A DNA stretch of 64,000 bases from CAYYNQ01 sp964473105 (lineage in GTDB: Bacteria; Sumerlaeota; Sumerlaeia; MVZB01): the NCBI GenBank assembly GCA_964473105.1, contig CAYYNQ010000038.1, positions 8,103 to 72,102 on the forward strand, in the 5' to 3' direction. Positions 8,887 to 17,574 of this stretch are shown in pieces (position 1 is the first letter of the stretch; every line of letters begins with the position of its first letter). The notes beneath the pieces are model-generated. The model was not told the DNA's origin. It searched no databases and worked only from the letters and a program-made list of their open reading frames with translations. Position numbers and translations under genes: made by a program.

Positions 8887-8908
8887 ATGACAATTCCCTC
8901 GTTGTCAT
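8887..8908. promoter_or_regulatory. inverted repeat, candidate operator in a divergent promoter
   Basis: The arms ATGACAA and TTGTCAT are perfect 7-base inverted repeats separated by 8 bases. They lie between the creatininase gene (minus) and the amidohydrolase pair (plus), where a shared regulator could bind. No protein that would bind it was found in the window. Confidence 0.35.
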
Positions 8909-9012
8909 GCCCGAATCACATCTTGAAAATCCTCCCAACACCGGAGATGATGGGCCGAATGTAAATGGGACGGGATAGGATTCGGTTTGCATCCGCAGGG
9001 ATGGGGCGTCAC

Positions 9013-9777
9013 ATGGACGGATTGGAATTTTTTGACTGCAGCTGCGAGTTCGGGCCTTACCGCACGCATGTCTACCGCGCGGCCCGTACCGCTCCCGAGT
9101 TGCTCGACGACATGGACTTTGTGGGGATTGAACGGGCGCTGGTCTGGCATACGGCTTCGCGGTTTGATGCCCCGGGCATCGGCAACTGCCGCCTGCTCGA
9201 GGAAATCCAGGATCAGGATGGAAACCGTTACCCCCGGCTTGAACCGAGCTGGACGCTTCTGCCGAGCCACACGCGCGAGTTGCCGCCATTGCCTGAAATG
9301 CTGGTCCAGATGAGGGCAATGCGGGTCCGTTCGCTGCGCCTCTTCCAGAACGAGCACCGCTATTTCATGGACGAGATGACCTGGGGTGACCAGATGGCCG
9401 AACTCGAGGCCAGGAAAATCCCGCTGTTCATCAGGGCACGGCTCGACGAGATCAGTCTTCTGCTGAAATCCTTTCCCAGCCTGACGGTGGTGACCGGCAC
9501 CCAGGGTTTTAATCCGATGGATCGATATGCCTGGCCGCTGATAGAGCGATATCCCAACCTTCATTACGAGACTTCGAGTTATCTGGCAGACTCCATTCTT
9601 GAGGAATTTTGCAGGCACTGGCCGGTGTCTAGGCTGGTTTACGGTTCGGGTTACCCGGAGAACGCATACGGGGCCGCCCTGTTCAGGTTGATCCGTGCGG
9701 AGCTGGAGGATGATCAGCGGCGCATGATCGCCGCAGGCAACCTGGATCGGCTGCTCGGGGAGGCGGACTTATCATGA
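9013..9777 (+). CDS. amidohydrolase-like protein lacking metal ligands
   Basis: A 254-residue protein with the layout of the amidohydrolase-2 (ACMSD-like) TIM-barrel family. The ends of the metal-binding strands are changed. The usual DxHxH reads DCSCEFG (Cys9, Cys11), the mid-barrel His positions read FIRARLDE and VVTGTQGFNP, and the late GSD is GSGYPEN. It is therefore probably not a canonical metallohydrolase. Its stop overlaps the start of an apparently complete amidohydrolase (ATGA at 9774-9777), so the two are translationally coupled. The start at 9013 has GGGG six bases upstream; ATGs at 8965 and 9001 are in frame too. A regulatory or structural partner role is inference. Confidence 0.82.
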   Translation: MDGLEFFDCSCEFGPYRTHVYRAARTAPELLDDMDFVGIERALVWHTASRFDAPGIGNCRLLEEIQDQDGNRYPRLEPSWTLLPSHTRELPPLPEMLVQMRAMRVRSLRLFQNEHRYFMDEMTWGDQMAELEARKIPLFIRARLDEISLLLKSFPSLTVVTGTQGFNPMDRYAWPLIERYPNLHYETSSYLADSILEEFCRHWPVSRLVYGSGYPENAYGAALFRLIRAELEDDQRRMIAAGNLDRLLGEADLS

Positions 9778-10655
9778 ACCCATCACCCATTGTCCGCGAA
9801 TATCTCAAGAAGGGCTATTCCGAAACCTGTCCGATCATTGATCTTCACGGCCATATCGGCTGCTTCCATGGCGCTTACCTGCCCGCCGCCCTGTCGGTCG
9901 ATCGCATGCTTCAGAGCATGGATCGCGCCGGCGTCAGGCTGTTGGTCTGTTCGCACCACACCGCGTTGGCGTATGATGTTGAACGCGGCAATGGACTGAT
10001 GCAGGATGTGCTGCGGGAACATCCGACCCGTTTCCTGGGTTACTGGGTGATCAACCCGAACCACCCGGGCATCATCCGCAGGGACCTGGAGAATTACGAC
10101 AGCCTTCAGGGATTTGTGGGCCTCAAGTTCTGGGCGGATTATCATCTCATACCGATCACCTCGGATAAATATGCAGCTGCGCTGGAGTTTGCGAATGAGC
10201 GGGAACTGTTGATGAAGGTCCACACGTTCGGCGGAAGCCCGTTCAATGCCCCGGAGATGCTCGGCGAAATAGCGGCTAAATATCCGCAGGCGAACTATCT
10301 CATGGCGCACTGTGGTTACGGTGACTGGGAGACCTCGGTTGCGGTCGCGCGTGATCTGCCCAATGTCTACCTTGACCTGACAAGCGTTGTCCAGGCGCTT
10401 GACTTTTCATTGATGCCGGGGGGCAGTTTCATGCCATCGGCGGGGTGCAGTTCGATCATGATCAACGGGCTGCTGGAATACATGGTCGAGACGGCGGGTT
10501 CGGAGAAGATCGTCTTCGGCAGCGACCTTCCGTGGTATAGCCAGGCCTACCATGCCGGCGCGATTCTCTTCGCCCGGATCAGTGACGAGGACCGGCACAA
10601 CATCCTGCATCGCAATGCCGAACGACTACTGGGTAGTCACCTGGACAGGATTTAG
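9774..10655 (+). CDS. amidohydrolase (ACMSD/amidohydrolase-2-like TIM barrel)
   Basis: A 293-residue protein with all expected metal-site motifs of the amidohydrolase superfamily: DLHGHIG (H25, H27), MKVHTFGG, MAHCGYGDWE and VFGSDLPWYS (Asp). Family members hydrolyse or decarboxylate small acids, lactones or amides using a divalent metal. The ATG overlaps the stop of the preceding degenerate paralogue by four bases, which suggests the two proteins are made in step. It is followed by 232 bp without a gene and then the MFS permease. The substrate is unknown; lactone hydrolysis would suit the sugar-acid context. Confidence 0.9.
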   Translation: MNPSPIVREYLKKGYSETCPIIDLHGHIGCFHGAYLPAALSVDRMLQSMDRAGVRLLVCSHHTALAYDVERGNGLMQDVLREHPTRFLGYWVINPNHPGIIRRDLENYDSLQGFVGLKFWADYHLIPITSDKYAAALEFANERELLMKVHTFGGSPFNAPEMLGEIAAKYPQANYLMAHCGYGDWETSVAVARDLPNVYLDLTSVVQALDFSLMPGGSFMPSAGCSSIMINGLLEYMVETAGSEKIVFGSDLPWYSQAYHAGAILFARISDEDRHNILHRNAERLLGSHLDRI

Positions 10656-10887
10656 CTGTGCTCGTTAGTCATGGCGACATGATGACGCATCATTCCGCAT
10701 TCTTGACATTTGGATGGCTGCAGATTAGGTTGACCCCCGTAAGTATTCCGGCATATCCCGCTGAATTTTCAGCGTTTTGAGCCGACTGGGGGCGGGGGTG
10801 ACCCAAACTAATGGCCATCGTCCGTCGGTAAGGCATGTGCGGGAATGTGTGGATACGGTTTTTTGTGGGGGAGGTTAGGCACTCAGG

Positions 10888-12396
10888 ATGAATTCTTCCA
10901 GTAAACTCCGGGACCCCGAAAAAAAATCCAGCGTGATCTATGTTTACCTGATCGCGATGATTGCGGCCGCGGGTGGATTTATCTGGGGTTATGATCTGGT
11001 GATCATGTCCAGCGTTATTCTTTACCTGGAACCGCATTTTGACCTGAGTTCCACATGGGTTGGCTGGGCAATGACCAGTGCAACCTTTGGAATCTGGGTC
11101 GGGATCCTGATGGGTGGTTACGTTTCGGACTGGATCGGGCGAAAGCGAACGCTGATCCTTGCCGCTGTTCTTTTTGCTGTTTCTGCTGTCTGGACAGCCA
11201 TTCCCCGGACGTTTTTTGACTGGAATGTCTTTCGGATTGTGGGCGGGATCGGCGGCGGCCTGGCCATGATGGTTTCCCCAATGTATATCGCGGAAATCGC
11301 GCCTGCAGATCGCCGTGGTCAACTTGTGACCCTGAATCAACTGGCTATTGTGCTGGGTGCGTTTCTTTCCGCGGTTGTGGCATACCTGATCGCGGAAAAC
11401 GTCAAAGCCACGGCAATCCTGGAAATCACCGGCCAGACCGCAGCCGCGCCGGGAACCAGCCTGACTGCTGAGGGAAACCTGCTTGTCGACGAGCATCTGA
11501 ATGCCACGGCATGGCGCTGGATGCTTGGGTCTGAATGTATCCCGATCATCCCGTTTGTCATTGGTTTGTTGTTTGTGCCGCGTAGCCCGCGCTGGCTGGT
11601 CCAGCAGAATCGCGAGGACGAGGCGCGTCGGGTGCTGACCCGGATCGGCGGCCCTGAATATGCCGAGCGTGAGCTCGTGGATATCAGCGCCACTCCCCAT
11701 AAGGAAAAAGGGCAATTAAGGGAGCTGTTCCAGCCCGGTATCCGCTGGGCCCTGCTGATTGCCGTCGGCCTGTCCATCTACCAGCAGCTGGGTGGCCAGA
11801 GTTCGATGACCCTTTATGCCCCCACCCTCTTTGAAGATGCGGGTGTCGGTTCCAAGGAAAAAGCCATCCTGTATACCGTGATCCTTCGAATCTGGAACAC
11901 AGCCTGCACCATCCTTGCCCTGTTAATGGTGGACAAATTGGGCCGCAGGCCACTTCTGATATGGGGCCTGGCAGGCATGTCGCTCAGTCATTTCCTGTAT
12001 GGGATCGGTTTCCAGAACGATATGGATGCGAAGTTTTTGCTGGGGGTGCTGTTTCTTGGCGAGGCTGCCTATATCATGAGCATCGCGCCGATTGCCTGGC
12101 TGGTCATCTCTGAGATATTTCCGACCCGTCTGAGGGCGAAGGGGGTCATGGTTTCGGCCCTCTTTCTCCAGGTTTTCGCCTACCTCGTCAACTTCCTGTT
12201 TCCGATCGTGAAGGATTATTTCGAGGAAAGAAGTCTTCCGGGAGGACTGTTCTGGGCCTTTTCATTCATTTGTTTCACAGCCGTCCTGTTCTCATGGAAG
12301 TTTGTCTTTGAAACCAAGGGTAAGTCACTGGAGGAGATCACGGACATCCTCCGCCATGAGGACCGTGGCAGCAGGAGGGGGGAATCTCATCCATGA
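10888..12396 (+). CDS. MFS sugar porter family permease
   Basis: A 502-residue inner-membrane protein with about twelve hydrophobic segments. It carries sugar-porter signatures: GYDLVIMSS in the first helix, GGYVSDWIGRKRTL in the loop after helix 2, PRSPRWLVQQNREDEARRVL after helix 6, DKLGRRPLL after helix 8, and the FETKGKSLEEI tail. Relatives are proton symporters for hexoses, xylose or inositol. An insertion of about 35 residues lies between helices 5 and 6 (roughly residues 169-205), longer than in typical XylE or IolT proteins. Its stop overlaps the start of the PhyH-like gene (ATGA at 12393), linking transport to that enzyme. Confidence 0.93.
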   Translation: MNSSSKLRDPEKKSSVIYVYLIAMIAAAGGFIWGYDLVIMSSVILYLEPHFDLSSTWVGWAMTSATFGIWVGILMGGYVSDWIGRKRTLILAAVLFAVSAVWTAIPRTFFDWNVFRIVGGIGGGLAMMVSPMYIAEIAPADRRGQLVTLNQLAIVLGAFLSAVVAYLIAENVKATAILEITGQTAAAPGTSLTAEGNLLVDEHLNATAWRWMLGSECIPIIPFVIGLLFVPRSPRWLVQQNREDEARRVLTRIGGPEYAERELVDISATPHKEKGQLRELFQPGIRWALLIAVGLSIYQQLGGQSSMTLYAPTLFEDAGVGSKEKAILYTVILRIWNTACTILALLMVDKLGRRPLLIWGLAGMSLSHFLYGIGFQNDMDAKFLLGVLFLGEAAYIMSIAPIAWLVISEIFPTRLRAKGVMVSALFLQVFAYLVNFLFPIVKDYFEERSLPGGLFWAFSFICFTAVLFSWKFVFETKGKSLEEITDILRHEDRGSRRGESHP

Positions 12397-13127
12397 AAAA
12401 AAATCACGATGCGACTGCGCTTAAACAGGAAATCGAGGAATATGGATACCTTGTCGTGCGTGACCTGATCCCACCCGAACAGGCCCGCACCGTCAGCGAA
12501 CGCCTCAAGGCGATCATGTCCGGTCAACCCAATGCAGATCAGCCCGAAGTTCACATCCGTGCGCTCATGAATCACTGTGATTCCGCCGATGATGGAATGT
12601 TTCTCCCACTGATCGCGCATCCGTTGATCCTGGAATTGTCCGGACTGTTGATGGGACGCGATTACCAGTTGGCCGAGGTCGGCGCACGCTGGCGTCGTGG
12701 TAATTCCCCGTCGTTGCCCCTGCATGTCGGGGCGCCGCTGGATCATTTCACGGGTTCCAGCCTGCCCATTCCGGCTGCTTTCTTTGTTCTGACCTTCTCT
12801 TGGATCCTCGATGATATGAACGCGGACAATGGCGAACGTCTCTTCATGCCGTTCAGTCATCACTCGCAGGATGTCCCTCGGGATGGGTTTGATTACCATT
12901 CACTGGCAACTATCCATGCAGGTGCCGGTTCACTGGTTCTCTTCAACAGTGCCTGTTGGCATGTGATTGCGGAAAACAAGCCTGTGTGTGAGGAACGTGT
13001 CGAACTGGCCAGTGCGTATCATGCGGCCTGGCTGGACCCGCACGCTGTCGGCTGGCAGTTGATGTCCCCCGATGTTCTGGAACGCATGCCTGAGTCGGTC
13101 AGGAAAATGCATAGTTCCGCCCATTGA
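12393..13127 (+). CDS. PhyH-like oxygenase with HxG in place of HxD
   Basis: A 244-residue protein with the phytanoyl-CoA dioxygenase layout: EEYGYLVVRDLI at the N-terminus, SWILDDMNADNGERLFMPFSHH in the middle, and the late GSLVLFNSACWH (His190) followed by Arg202, the usual 2-oxoglutarate-binding Arg. At the iron site the normal HxD is LHVGAP (His111, Gly113), so the carboxylate ligand is missing. In Fe/2OG halogenases such as SyrB2 and WelO5 the same Asp is replaced by Ala or Gly, which lets chloride bind iron. Here the change could mean halogenation, another chemistry, or an inactive protein. It is translationally coupled to the sugar permease upstream. Confidence 0.82.
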   Translation: MKKNHDATALKQEIEEYGYLVVRDLIPPEQARTVSERLKAIMSGQPNADQPEVHIRALMNHCDSADDGMFLPLIAHPLILELSGLLMGRDYQLAEVGARWRRGNSPSLPLHVGAPLDHFTGSSLPIPAAFFVLTFSWILDDMNADNGERLFMPFSHHSQDVPRDGFDYHSLATIHAGAGSLVLFNSACWHVIAENKPVCEERVELASAYHAAWLDPHAVGWQLMSPDVLERMPESVRKMHSSAH

Positions 13128-13262
13128 GTTCTTAACTCGTAATCGCAATCGTGCCCACAATCGACCCCGCTTCTCGCCTTGTTCCCTTGTCTCCCAAGAC
13201 CCCTCTCCACCCATCCTTGCCCGGGGTTCATCGCCGAATGTAGCCTGACTTCCCGAAAAGTG

Positions 13263-13291
13263 TTGGAATTCATGTTATTTTTACCTATCTT
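13263..13291 (+). promoter_or_regulatory. possible sigma70-type promoter of the CoA-transferase operon
   Basis: TTGGAA and TATCTT are separated by 17 bases in an AT-rich patch of a gene-free stretch. A start near 13298 would leave a leader of about 50 bases before the ATG at 13350, which has a GGGGAAAG ribosome site. Confidence 0.4.
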
Positions 13292-13349
13292 GTTTGTTTT
13301 CATGTTTAGGAGACTGGTTTCCTGACCGGGAAATTGGGGAAAGATCAAG

Positions 13350-14045
13350 ATGAGCAAGCTGGTTGAAAATGCCCAAGAGGCAATTGCAGACATTGAGGAT
13401 GGGGCCGTTCTGGCCCTTGGCGGATTTGGCCTTTGCGGTATCCCGGAGCACACAATTCTTGCCCTGCGCGACAAGGGCGGCAAGGACCTGACATGCATTT
13501 CAAATAACGCCGGTGTCGATGGTTTTGGCATCGGGCTTCTGCTGGAGAAACGACAGGTCAAAAAAATGATCGCCAGTTATGTCGGTGAAAACGAGCTGTT
13601 CGAGCAGTTGATGCTCTCGGGTGAAATGGAGGTTGAACTGACACCCCAGGGTACCTTGGCAGAAAAACTGCGCGCGGGTGGCGCAGGAATTCCGGCATTC
13701 TACACGCCAACGGGGGTGGGCACGCTGATCGCCGATGGGAAGGAGATCCGCCAGTTCAACGGGCGGGATTTCGTGCTGGAGGAATCGTTCTCGGCGGATT
13801 TTGGGATCGTCAAGGCCTGGAAGGGGGATGAACTGGGCAACCTCGTCTATCGTGGCACGGCACAGAACTTCAATCCCCACTGCGCAGCAGCGGGAAAAAT
13901 CACGATCGCCGAGGTCGAGGAACTGGTTCCCGTCGGCACATTCGCTCCCGATCATATCCACACTCCCGGCGTTTATGTACAGAGGATCTTCGGGGGTGAC
14001 AATTTTGAGAAACGCATCGAACGCAGGACAACGCGTGAAGGATGA
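13350..14045 (+). CDS. scoA: 3-oxoacid CoA-transferase subunit A
   Basis: A 231-residue alpha subunit of a class I CoA-transferase (succinyl-CoA:3-ketoacid type). Typical stretches are GGFGLCGIPEHTI, LTCISNNAGVDGFGIG, ELTPQGTLAEKLRAGGAGIPAFYTPTGVGT, and YRGTAQNFNPHCA. With subunit B it moves CoA from succinyl-CoA or acetyl-CoA to a 3-oxoacid such as acetoacetate in the cytosol. GGGGAAAG precedes the ATG. Subunit B follows after 37 bp, then thiolase, so the operon can turn a 3-oxoacid into two acetyl-CoA. Which 3-oxoacid is used is not shown by the sequence. Confidence 0.94.
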   Translation: MSKLVENAQEAIADIEDGAVLALGGFGLCGIPEHTILALRDKGGKDLTCISNNAGVDGFGIGLLLEKRQVKKMIASYVGENELFEQLMLSGEMEVELTPQGTLAEKLRAGGAGIPAFYTPTGVGTLIADGKEIRQFNGRDFVLEESFSADFGIVKAWKGDELGNLVYRGTAQNFNPHCAAAGKITIAEVEELVPVGTFAPDHIHTPGVYVQRIFGGDNFEKRIERRTTREG

Positions 14046-14082
14046 TCATAAGATTAATCAATAAAGGGGAGCGGAACCCAGC

Positions 14083-14745
14083 ATGGCTTTGACACGTGAA
14101 CAGATTGCCCAGCGGATTGCACAGGAACTACGCGATGGCTATTATGTGAACCTGGGCATCGGGATACCGACACTAGTGGCCAACTATATCCCTCAGGGCA
14201 TGACCGTCACGCTGCAAAGCGAGAACGGCCTGTTGGGTATCGGGCCTTACCCGGTCGACCAAGAGGTTGACGCGGACGTCATCAATGCCGGGAAGGAAAC
14301 CGTGACGGCCCAGCCGGGTGCATCGTTCTTTTCCAGTGCCGATTCATTCGCGATGATCCGTGGTGGCCATGTTGATCTCAGCGTGCTTGGCGCGATGGAG
14401 GTTGATGAAAAAGGGAATATTGCCAACTGGATGATTCCGGGAAAACTCGTCAAGGGGATGGGCGGTGCCATGGACCTGGTTGCAGGCGCCCGGAATTTCG
14501 TCGTCGCGATGCAGCATGTTTCCAAGAAGGGGCAGAGCAAGATCCTCAAGGATTGCACGCTTCCCCTGACCGGTGTCGGTGTCGTGAGGAAGGTCGTGAC
14601 GGAACTGGCTGTCTTGGAGGTTACGGGGGAATCCGTGGTCCTACTCGAACGCGCGCCCGGGGTTTCCATTCAGGCGGTCCAAGACGCAACCGAGGCAACG
14701 CTGGTGGCCGGGGATGATGTGCCCGAAATGAAGTTGGCGGGTTGA
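14083..14745 (+). CDS. scoB: 3-oxoacid CoA-transferase subunit B
   Basis: A 220-residue beta subunit with the catalytic glutamate in SENGLLGIGPYP (Glu47), the residue that carries the covalent acyl-CoA intermediate in this family. Other typical stretches are NLGIGIPTLVANYI, GASFFSSADSFAMIRGGH and KGMGGAMDLVAGA. AGGGGAGC lies ahead of the ATG. It pairs with the subunit A gene directly upstream and is followed after 30 bp by thiolase on the same strand. The full length and intact active site argue for a working heteromer. Confidence 0.95.
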   Translation: MALTREQIAQRIAQELRDGYYVNLGIGIPTLVANYIPQGMTVTLQSENGLLGIGPYPVDQEVDADVINAGKETVTAQPGASFFSSADSFAMIRGGHVDLSVLGAMEVDEKGNIANWMIPGKLVKGMGGAMDLVAGARNFVVAMQHVSKKGQSKILKDCTLPLTGVGVVRKVVTELAVLEVTGESVVLLERAPGVSIQAVQDATEATLVAGDDVPEMKLAG

Positions 14746-14775
14746 TGAACAAGGATTGAAGTCAAGGAACGGATT

Positions 14776-15960
14776 ATGGGTAACACGAGGGAAATTGTGA
14801 TTGTCGGTGCGGCACGGACGGCACAGGGAAGTTTTCAGGGTTCGCTGGCCGGGGTGCCCGCACCCCAACTGGGCGCGACTGCTATTCGTGGCGCTGTCAG
14901 CCGTGCCGGTATCGATGCCGGGGATGTGGATGAGGTGATCATGGGCAATGTGCTTGCTGCGGGCATGGGCCAGGCCCCGGCGCGTCAGGCCGCGATCGGT
15001 GCCGGGATCCCCGATACAAAGCACGCCATGACCGTCAACAAGGTCTGCGGCAGCGGGATGATGTCCATCATCCTGGGTGCCCGGTCCATTCTGCTTGGTG
15101 AAAGCGAGGTCGTGGTCGCAGGCGGCATGGAGAACATGAGCCAAGTGCCCTATATCCTTCCGCGTGCACGTGAGGGTTACCGTCTGGGACACCAGCAGGC
15201 TCTTGACCTGATGGTTCACGACGGATTGTGGGATCCCTACCACGACCAGCACATGGGCCTATGTGCGGAGGAATGTGCGAAGAGGCACGATCTGTCTCGC
15301 GAAGATCAGGACGCCTATGCCATCGAGAGCTTCAAGCGTGCGCAGGCCGCACAGGCATCGGGCAAGTTTGCCCCCGAGATTGAACCCGTTGAGATCAAGG
15401 GACGCAGGGGAGGGGTGACGGTTGTTGATCAGGATGAGGGTCCGGGCAAGGCGAATTTTGAGAAGATGCCCAAGCTTCGTCCGGTATTTGACAAGGAGGG
15501 CACAATTACGCCGGCCAATGCCTCGACGATCAATGACGGGGCGGCGGCTTTGGTCCTGATGAGTGCTGAAAAGGCCGGGCAGCATGGCTGCAAACCCCTG
15601 GCACGGATTGTGTCCTGGGGACTGCATTCGCATGAACCCGTCTGGTTCACGACCGCACCCATCCAAGCCGTCCGCAACGCGTCGGAACGTGCGGGCTGGA
15701 GCCTTGCCGATGTGGAACTGTTCGAGATCAACGAGGCGTTTGCCGCCGTGTCGATGGCTGCACAGAAGGAACTGGAGATTCCCCCGGAACGGTTGAACAT
15801 CTGGGGCGGCGCGATTGCCCTGGGTCATCCCATTGGGGCATCCGGCGCCCGTATAGTCGTGACACTCCTTTCCCAGCTTGCCGATCGTGGGCAGGGAAAA
15901 GGGATCGCCGGGCTTTGCATTGGCGGGGGTGAAGGGTCGGCTGTTTGCCTGGAAAGGTAG
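14776..15960 (+). CDS. atoB: acetyl-CoA C-acetyltransferase (thiolase)
   Basis: A 394-residue thiolase. The nucleophilic Cys91 is in VNKVCGSGM, the NEAFA motif and GHPIGASGAR (His) are present, and the second catalytic Cys is in the C-terminal CIGGGEG, with Glu where most thiolases have Met. The enzyme cleaves 3-ketoacyl-CoA to acetyl-CoA or condenses two acetyl-CoA. Beside a 3-oxoacid CoA-transferase the degradative direction is likely. The gene shares the operon with scoA and scoB and precedes the aldehyde dehydrogenase by 74 bp. Confidence 0.95.
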   Translation: MGNTREIVIVGAARTAQGSFQGSLAGVPAPQLGATAIRGAVSRAGIDAGDVDEVIMGNVLAAGMGQAPARQAAIGAGIPDTKHAMTVNKVCGSGMMSIILGARSILLGESEVVVAGGMENMSQVPYILPRAREGYRLGHQQALDLMVHDGLWDPYHDQHMGLCAEECAKRHDLSREDQDAYAIESFKRAQAAQASGKFAPEIEPVEIKGRRGGVTVVDQDEGPGKANFEKMPKLRPVFDKEGTITPANASTINDGAAALVLMSAEKAGQHGCKPLARIVSWGLHSHEPVWFTTAPIQAVRNASERAGWSLADVELFEINEAFAAVSMAAQKELEIPPERLNIWGGAIALGHPIGASGARIVVTLLSQLADRGQGKGIAGLCIGGGEGSAVCLER

Positions 15961-16034
15961 ACGGTTCTTTTTGTCGATCACCGCGTCGTTGATAACGATC
16001 AACTATTGAACCAGCCGGAAGAGGAAAACCGCCC

Positions 16035-17453
16035 ATGGAGATGTACATTGCCGGAAGTTGGACCGGTTCGACGGAGACAATCCCCGTCATCTCGCCCTAC
16101 AGCGGTGAGACGTTCGACGAGGTTCCCGCCGCATCCGCGGATCAGGTCGAGAAGGTGATTGCCGCCGCGGTCGACGGGGCTGCCGCGATGCGCGCACTGA
16201 CGGCGCATGATCGCTGTGCCATCCTCACCCGTGCCGCCGACTTGATTGCCGGCCAGGTTGATGACTTGGCAAGGACCGTGACGATGGAGATGGGGAAACC
16301 TCTCCCGGAAGCAACGGGAGAGGTTTCAAGGCTGGCCGACCTGTTTCGCCTGTGTGCGTTTGAGGGATCACAGATTCGCGGCGAAACCTTGCCGATAGAT
16401 GCCCAGGCGGGGGCGGCGGGGAAACTGGGATTCACCTGGCGCGAACCCTGTGGGGTCGTGCTTGCCATTACACCCTTCAACTTCCCCATGCTGCTGGCCC
16501 TTCACAAAATCGGACCGGCCCTTGCCGCCGGAAACTCCGTGATTTTCAAGCCGGCCAGTGCCACGTCGGTCTCATCGCTCAAATTGACGAGGATCCTGCT
16601 CGAGGCCGGTCTGCCTGAAAATGGGCTGCAATGTGTTACCGGTTCGGGTTCGTCCGTGGGCATGCGCCTATGCTCGGACAAGCGCATCCGCAAGATATCC
16701 TTCACCGGCAGCACCGATGTCGGTGAGGCCATCACCAAGGCCGCGGGGGTCAAGAAGCTCTCACTTGAACTGGGTTCGAATGCTCCCGTGGTGATCCTGC
16801 CCGACGCCGATCTCGACCAGGTTGCCGATGCCACGGCGATCGGGGGCTATATCAATGCTGGGCAGGTATGCATTTCGACCCAGCGCGTGATTGCCAGCCA
16901 TGAGGTTTATTCCGACCTGCTTGATGCCCTGAAGTCCAGGGTCGAGGCCCTCAAGACGGGTGATCCGTTGCAGGAGGGGACCAAGGTCAGCGCCATGGTG
17001 ACGGAAAAGGAGGCCATGCGTGTTGAGAAGTGGATCAACGAGGCGTGTAGCAATGGTGCCCGCCTGGTCACGGGCGGCGGTCGCGACAAGGCCGTCTATG
17101 AGCCAACCATTGTGGCTGATGTCAAACCCTCCATGAAGATTTCATGCATGGAGCTGTTCGGTCCTGCCGTGGCTGTGACGCCGGTTGACGACATTGATCA
17201 GGCAATCTCGGTCGTGAATGATTCCAGCTATGGGCTGGGTGCGGGGATCTTCACGCGTGATATCAACAATGCGATGCGCTTTGCCCGTGAGGCGGAATCG
17301 GGTAATGTCATGATCAACTGGACCCCGCTTTTTCGGGCTGACTTTATGCCCTACGGCGGTTGCAAGCAGAGCGGATTCGGCAAGGAAGGGCCCCGTTACG
17401 CCATCGATGAGATGACCGAGATCAAGACAGTCGTGATGCACGGCATGGGATGA
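16035..17453 (+). CDS. NAD(P)-dependent aldehyde dehydrogenase
   Basis: A 472-residue aldehyde dehydrogenase superfamily member. Visible are TPFNFP (Asn149), FKPAS (Lys172), FTGSTDVG, the general base Glu245 in LELGSNAP, and the catalytic Cys279 in GQVCIS. It oxidises an aldehyde to the acid in the cytosol. It sits between thiolase and the IolD-like gene, all in one direction, so it may process an aldehyde from the same pathway, such as a semialdehyde. I see no feature that decides between lactaldehyde, succinate-semialdehyde or other substrates. GGAAGAGG lies upstream of the ATG. Confidence 0.93.
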   Translation: MEMYIAGSWTGSTETIPVISPYSGETFDEVPAASADQVEKVIAAAVDGAAAMRALTAHDRCAILTRAADLIAGQVDDLARTVTMEMGKPLPEATGEVSRLADLFRLCAFEGSQIRGETLPIDAQAGAAGKLGFTWREPCGVVLAITPFNFPMLLALHKIGPALAAGNSVIFKPASATSVSSLKLTRILLEAGLPENGLQCVTGSGSSVGMRLCSDKRIRKISFTGSTDVGEAITKAAGVKKLSLELGSNAPVVILPDADLDQVADATAIGGYINAGQVCISTQRVIASHEVYSDLLDALKSRVEALKTGDPLQEGTKVSAMVTEKEAMRVEKWINEACSNGARLVTGGGRDKAVYEPTIVADVKPSMKISCMELFGPAVAVTPVDDIDQAISVVNDSSYGLGAGIFTRDINNAMRFAREAESGNVMINWTPLFRADFMPYGGCKQSGFGKEGPRYAIDEMTEIKTVVMHGMG

Positions 17454-17574
17454 CCGCCCGGTCCCTCCTTGCTGAATTAATCAAGCGGGGATTGAAGCGA
17501 CCGAAAGTCCTGAACGGGACGGGAAAATTTCCTGATTCAAGAGGATCCAAAACTCATAGAGGGGGAGTGGTGTC

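Noticed and set aside
10690..11715. 341-codon minus-strand open frame
   Set aside because: It is antisense to the MFS permease, low in hydrophobic residues and rich in His, Asn and Lys, with no family match.
15259..16002. 247-codon minus-strand open frame
   Set aside because: It is antisense to the thiolase gene and has no recognisable domain.
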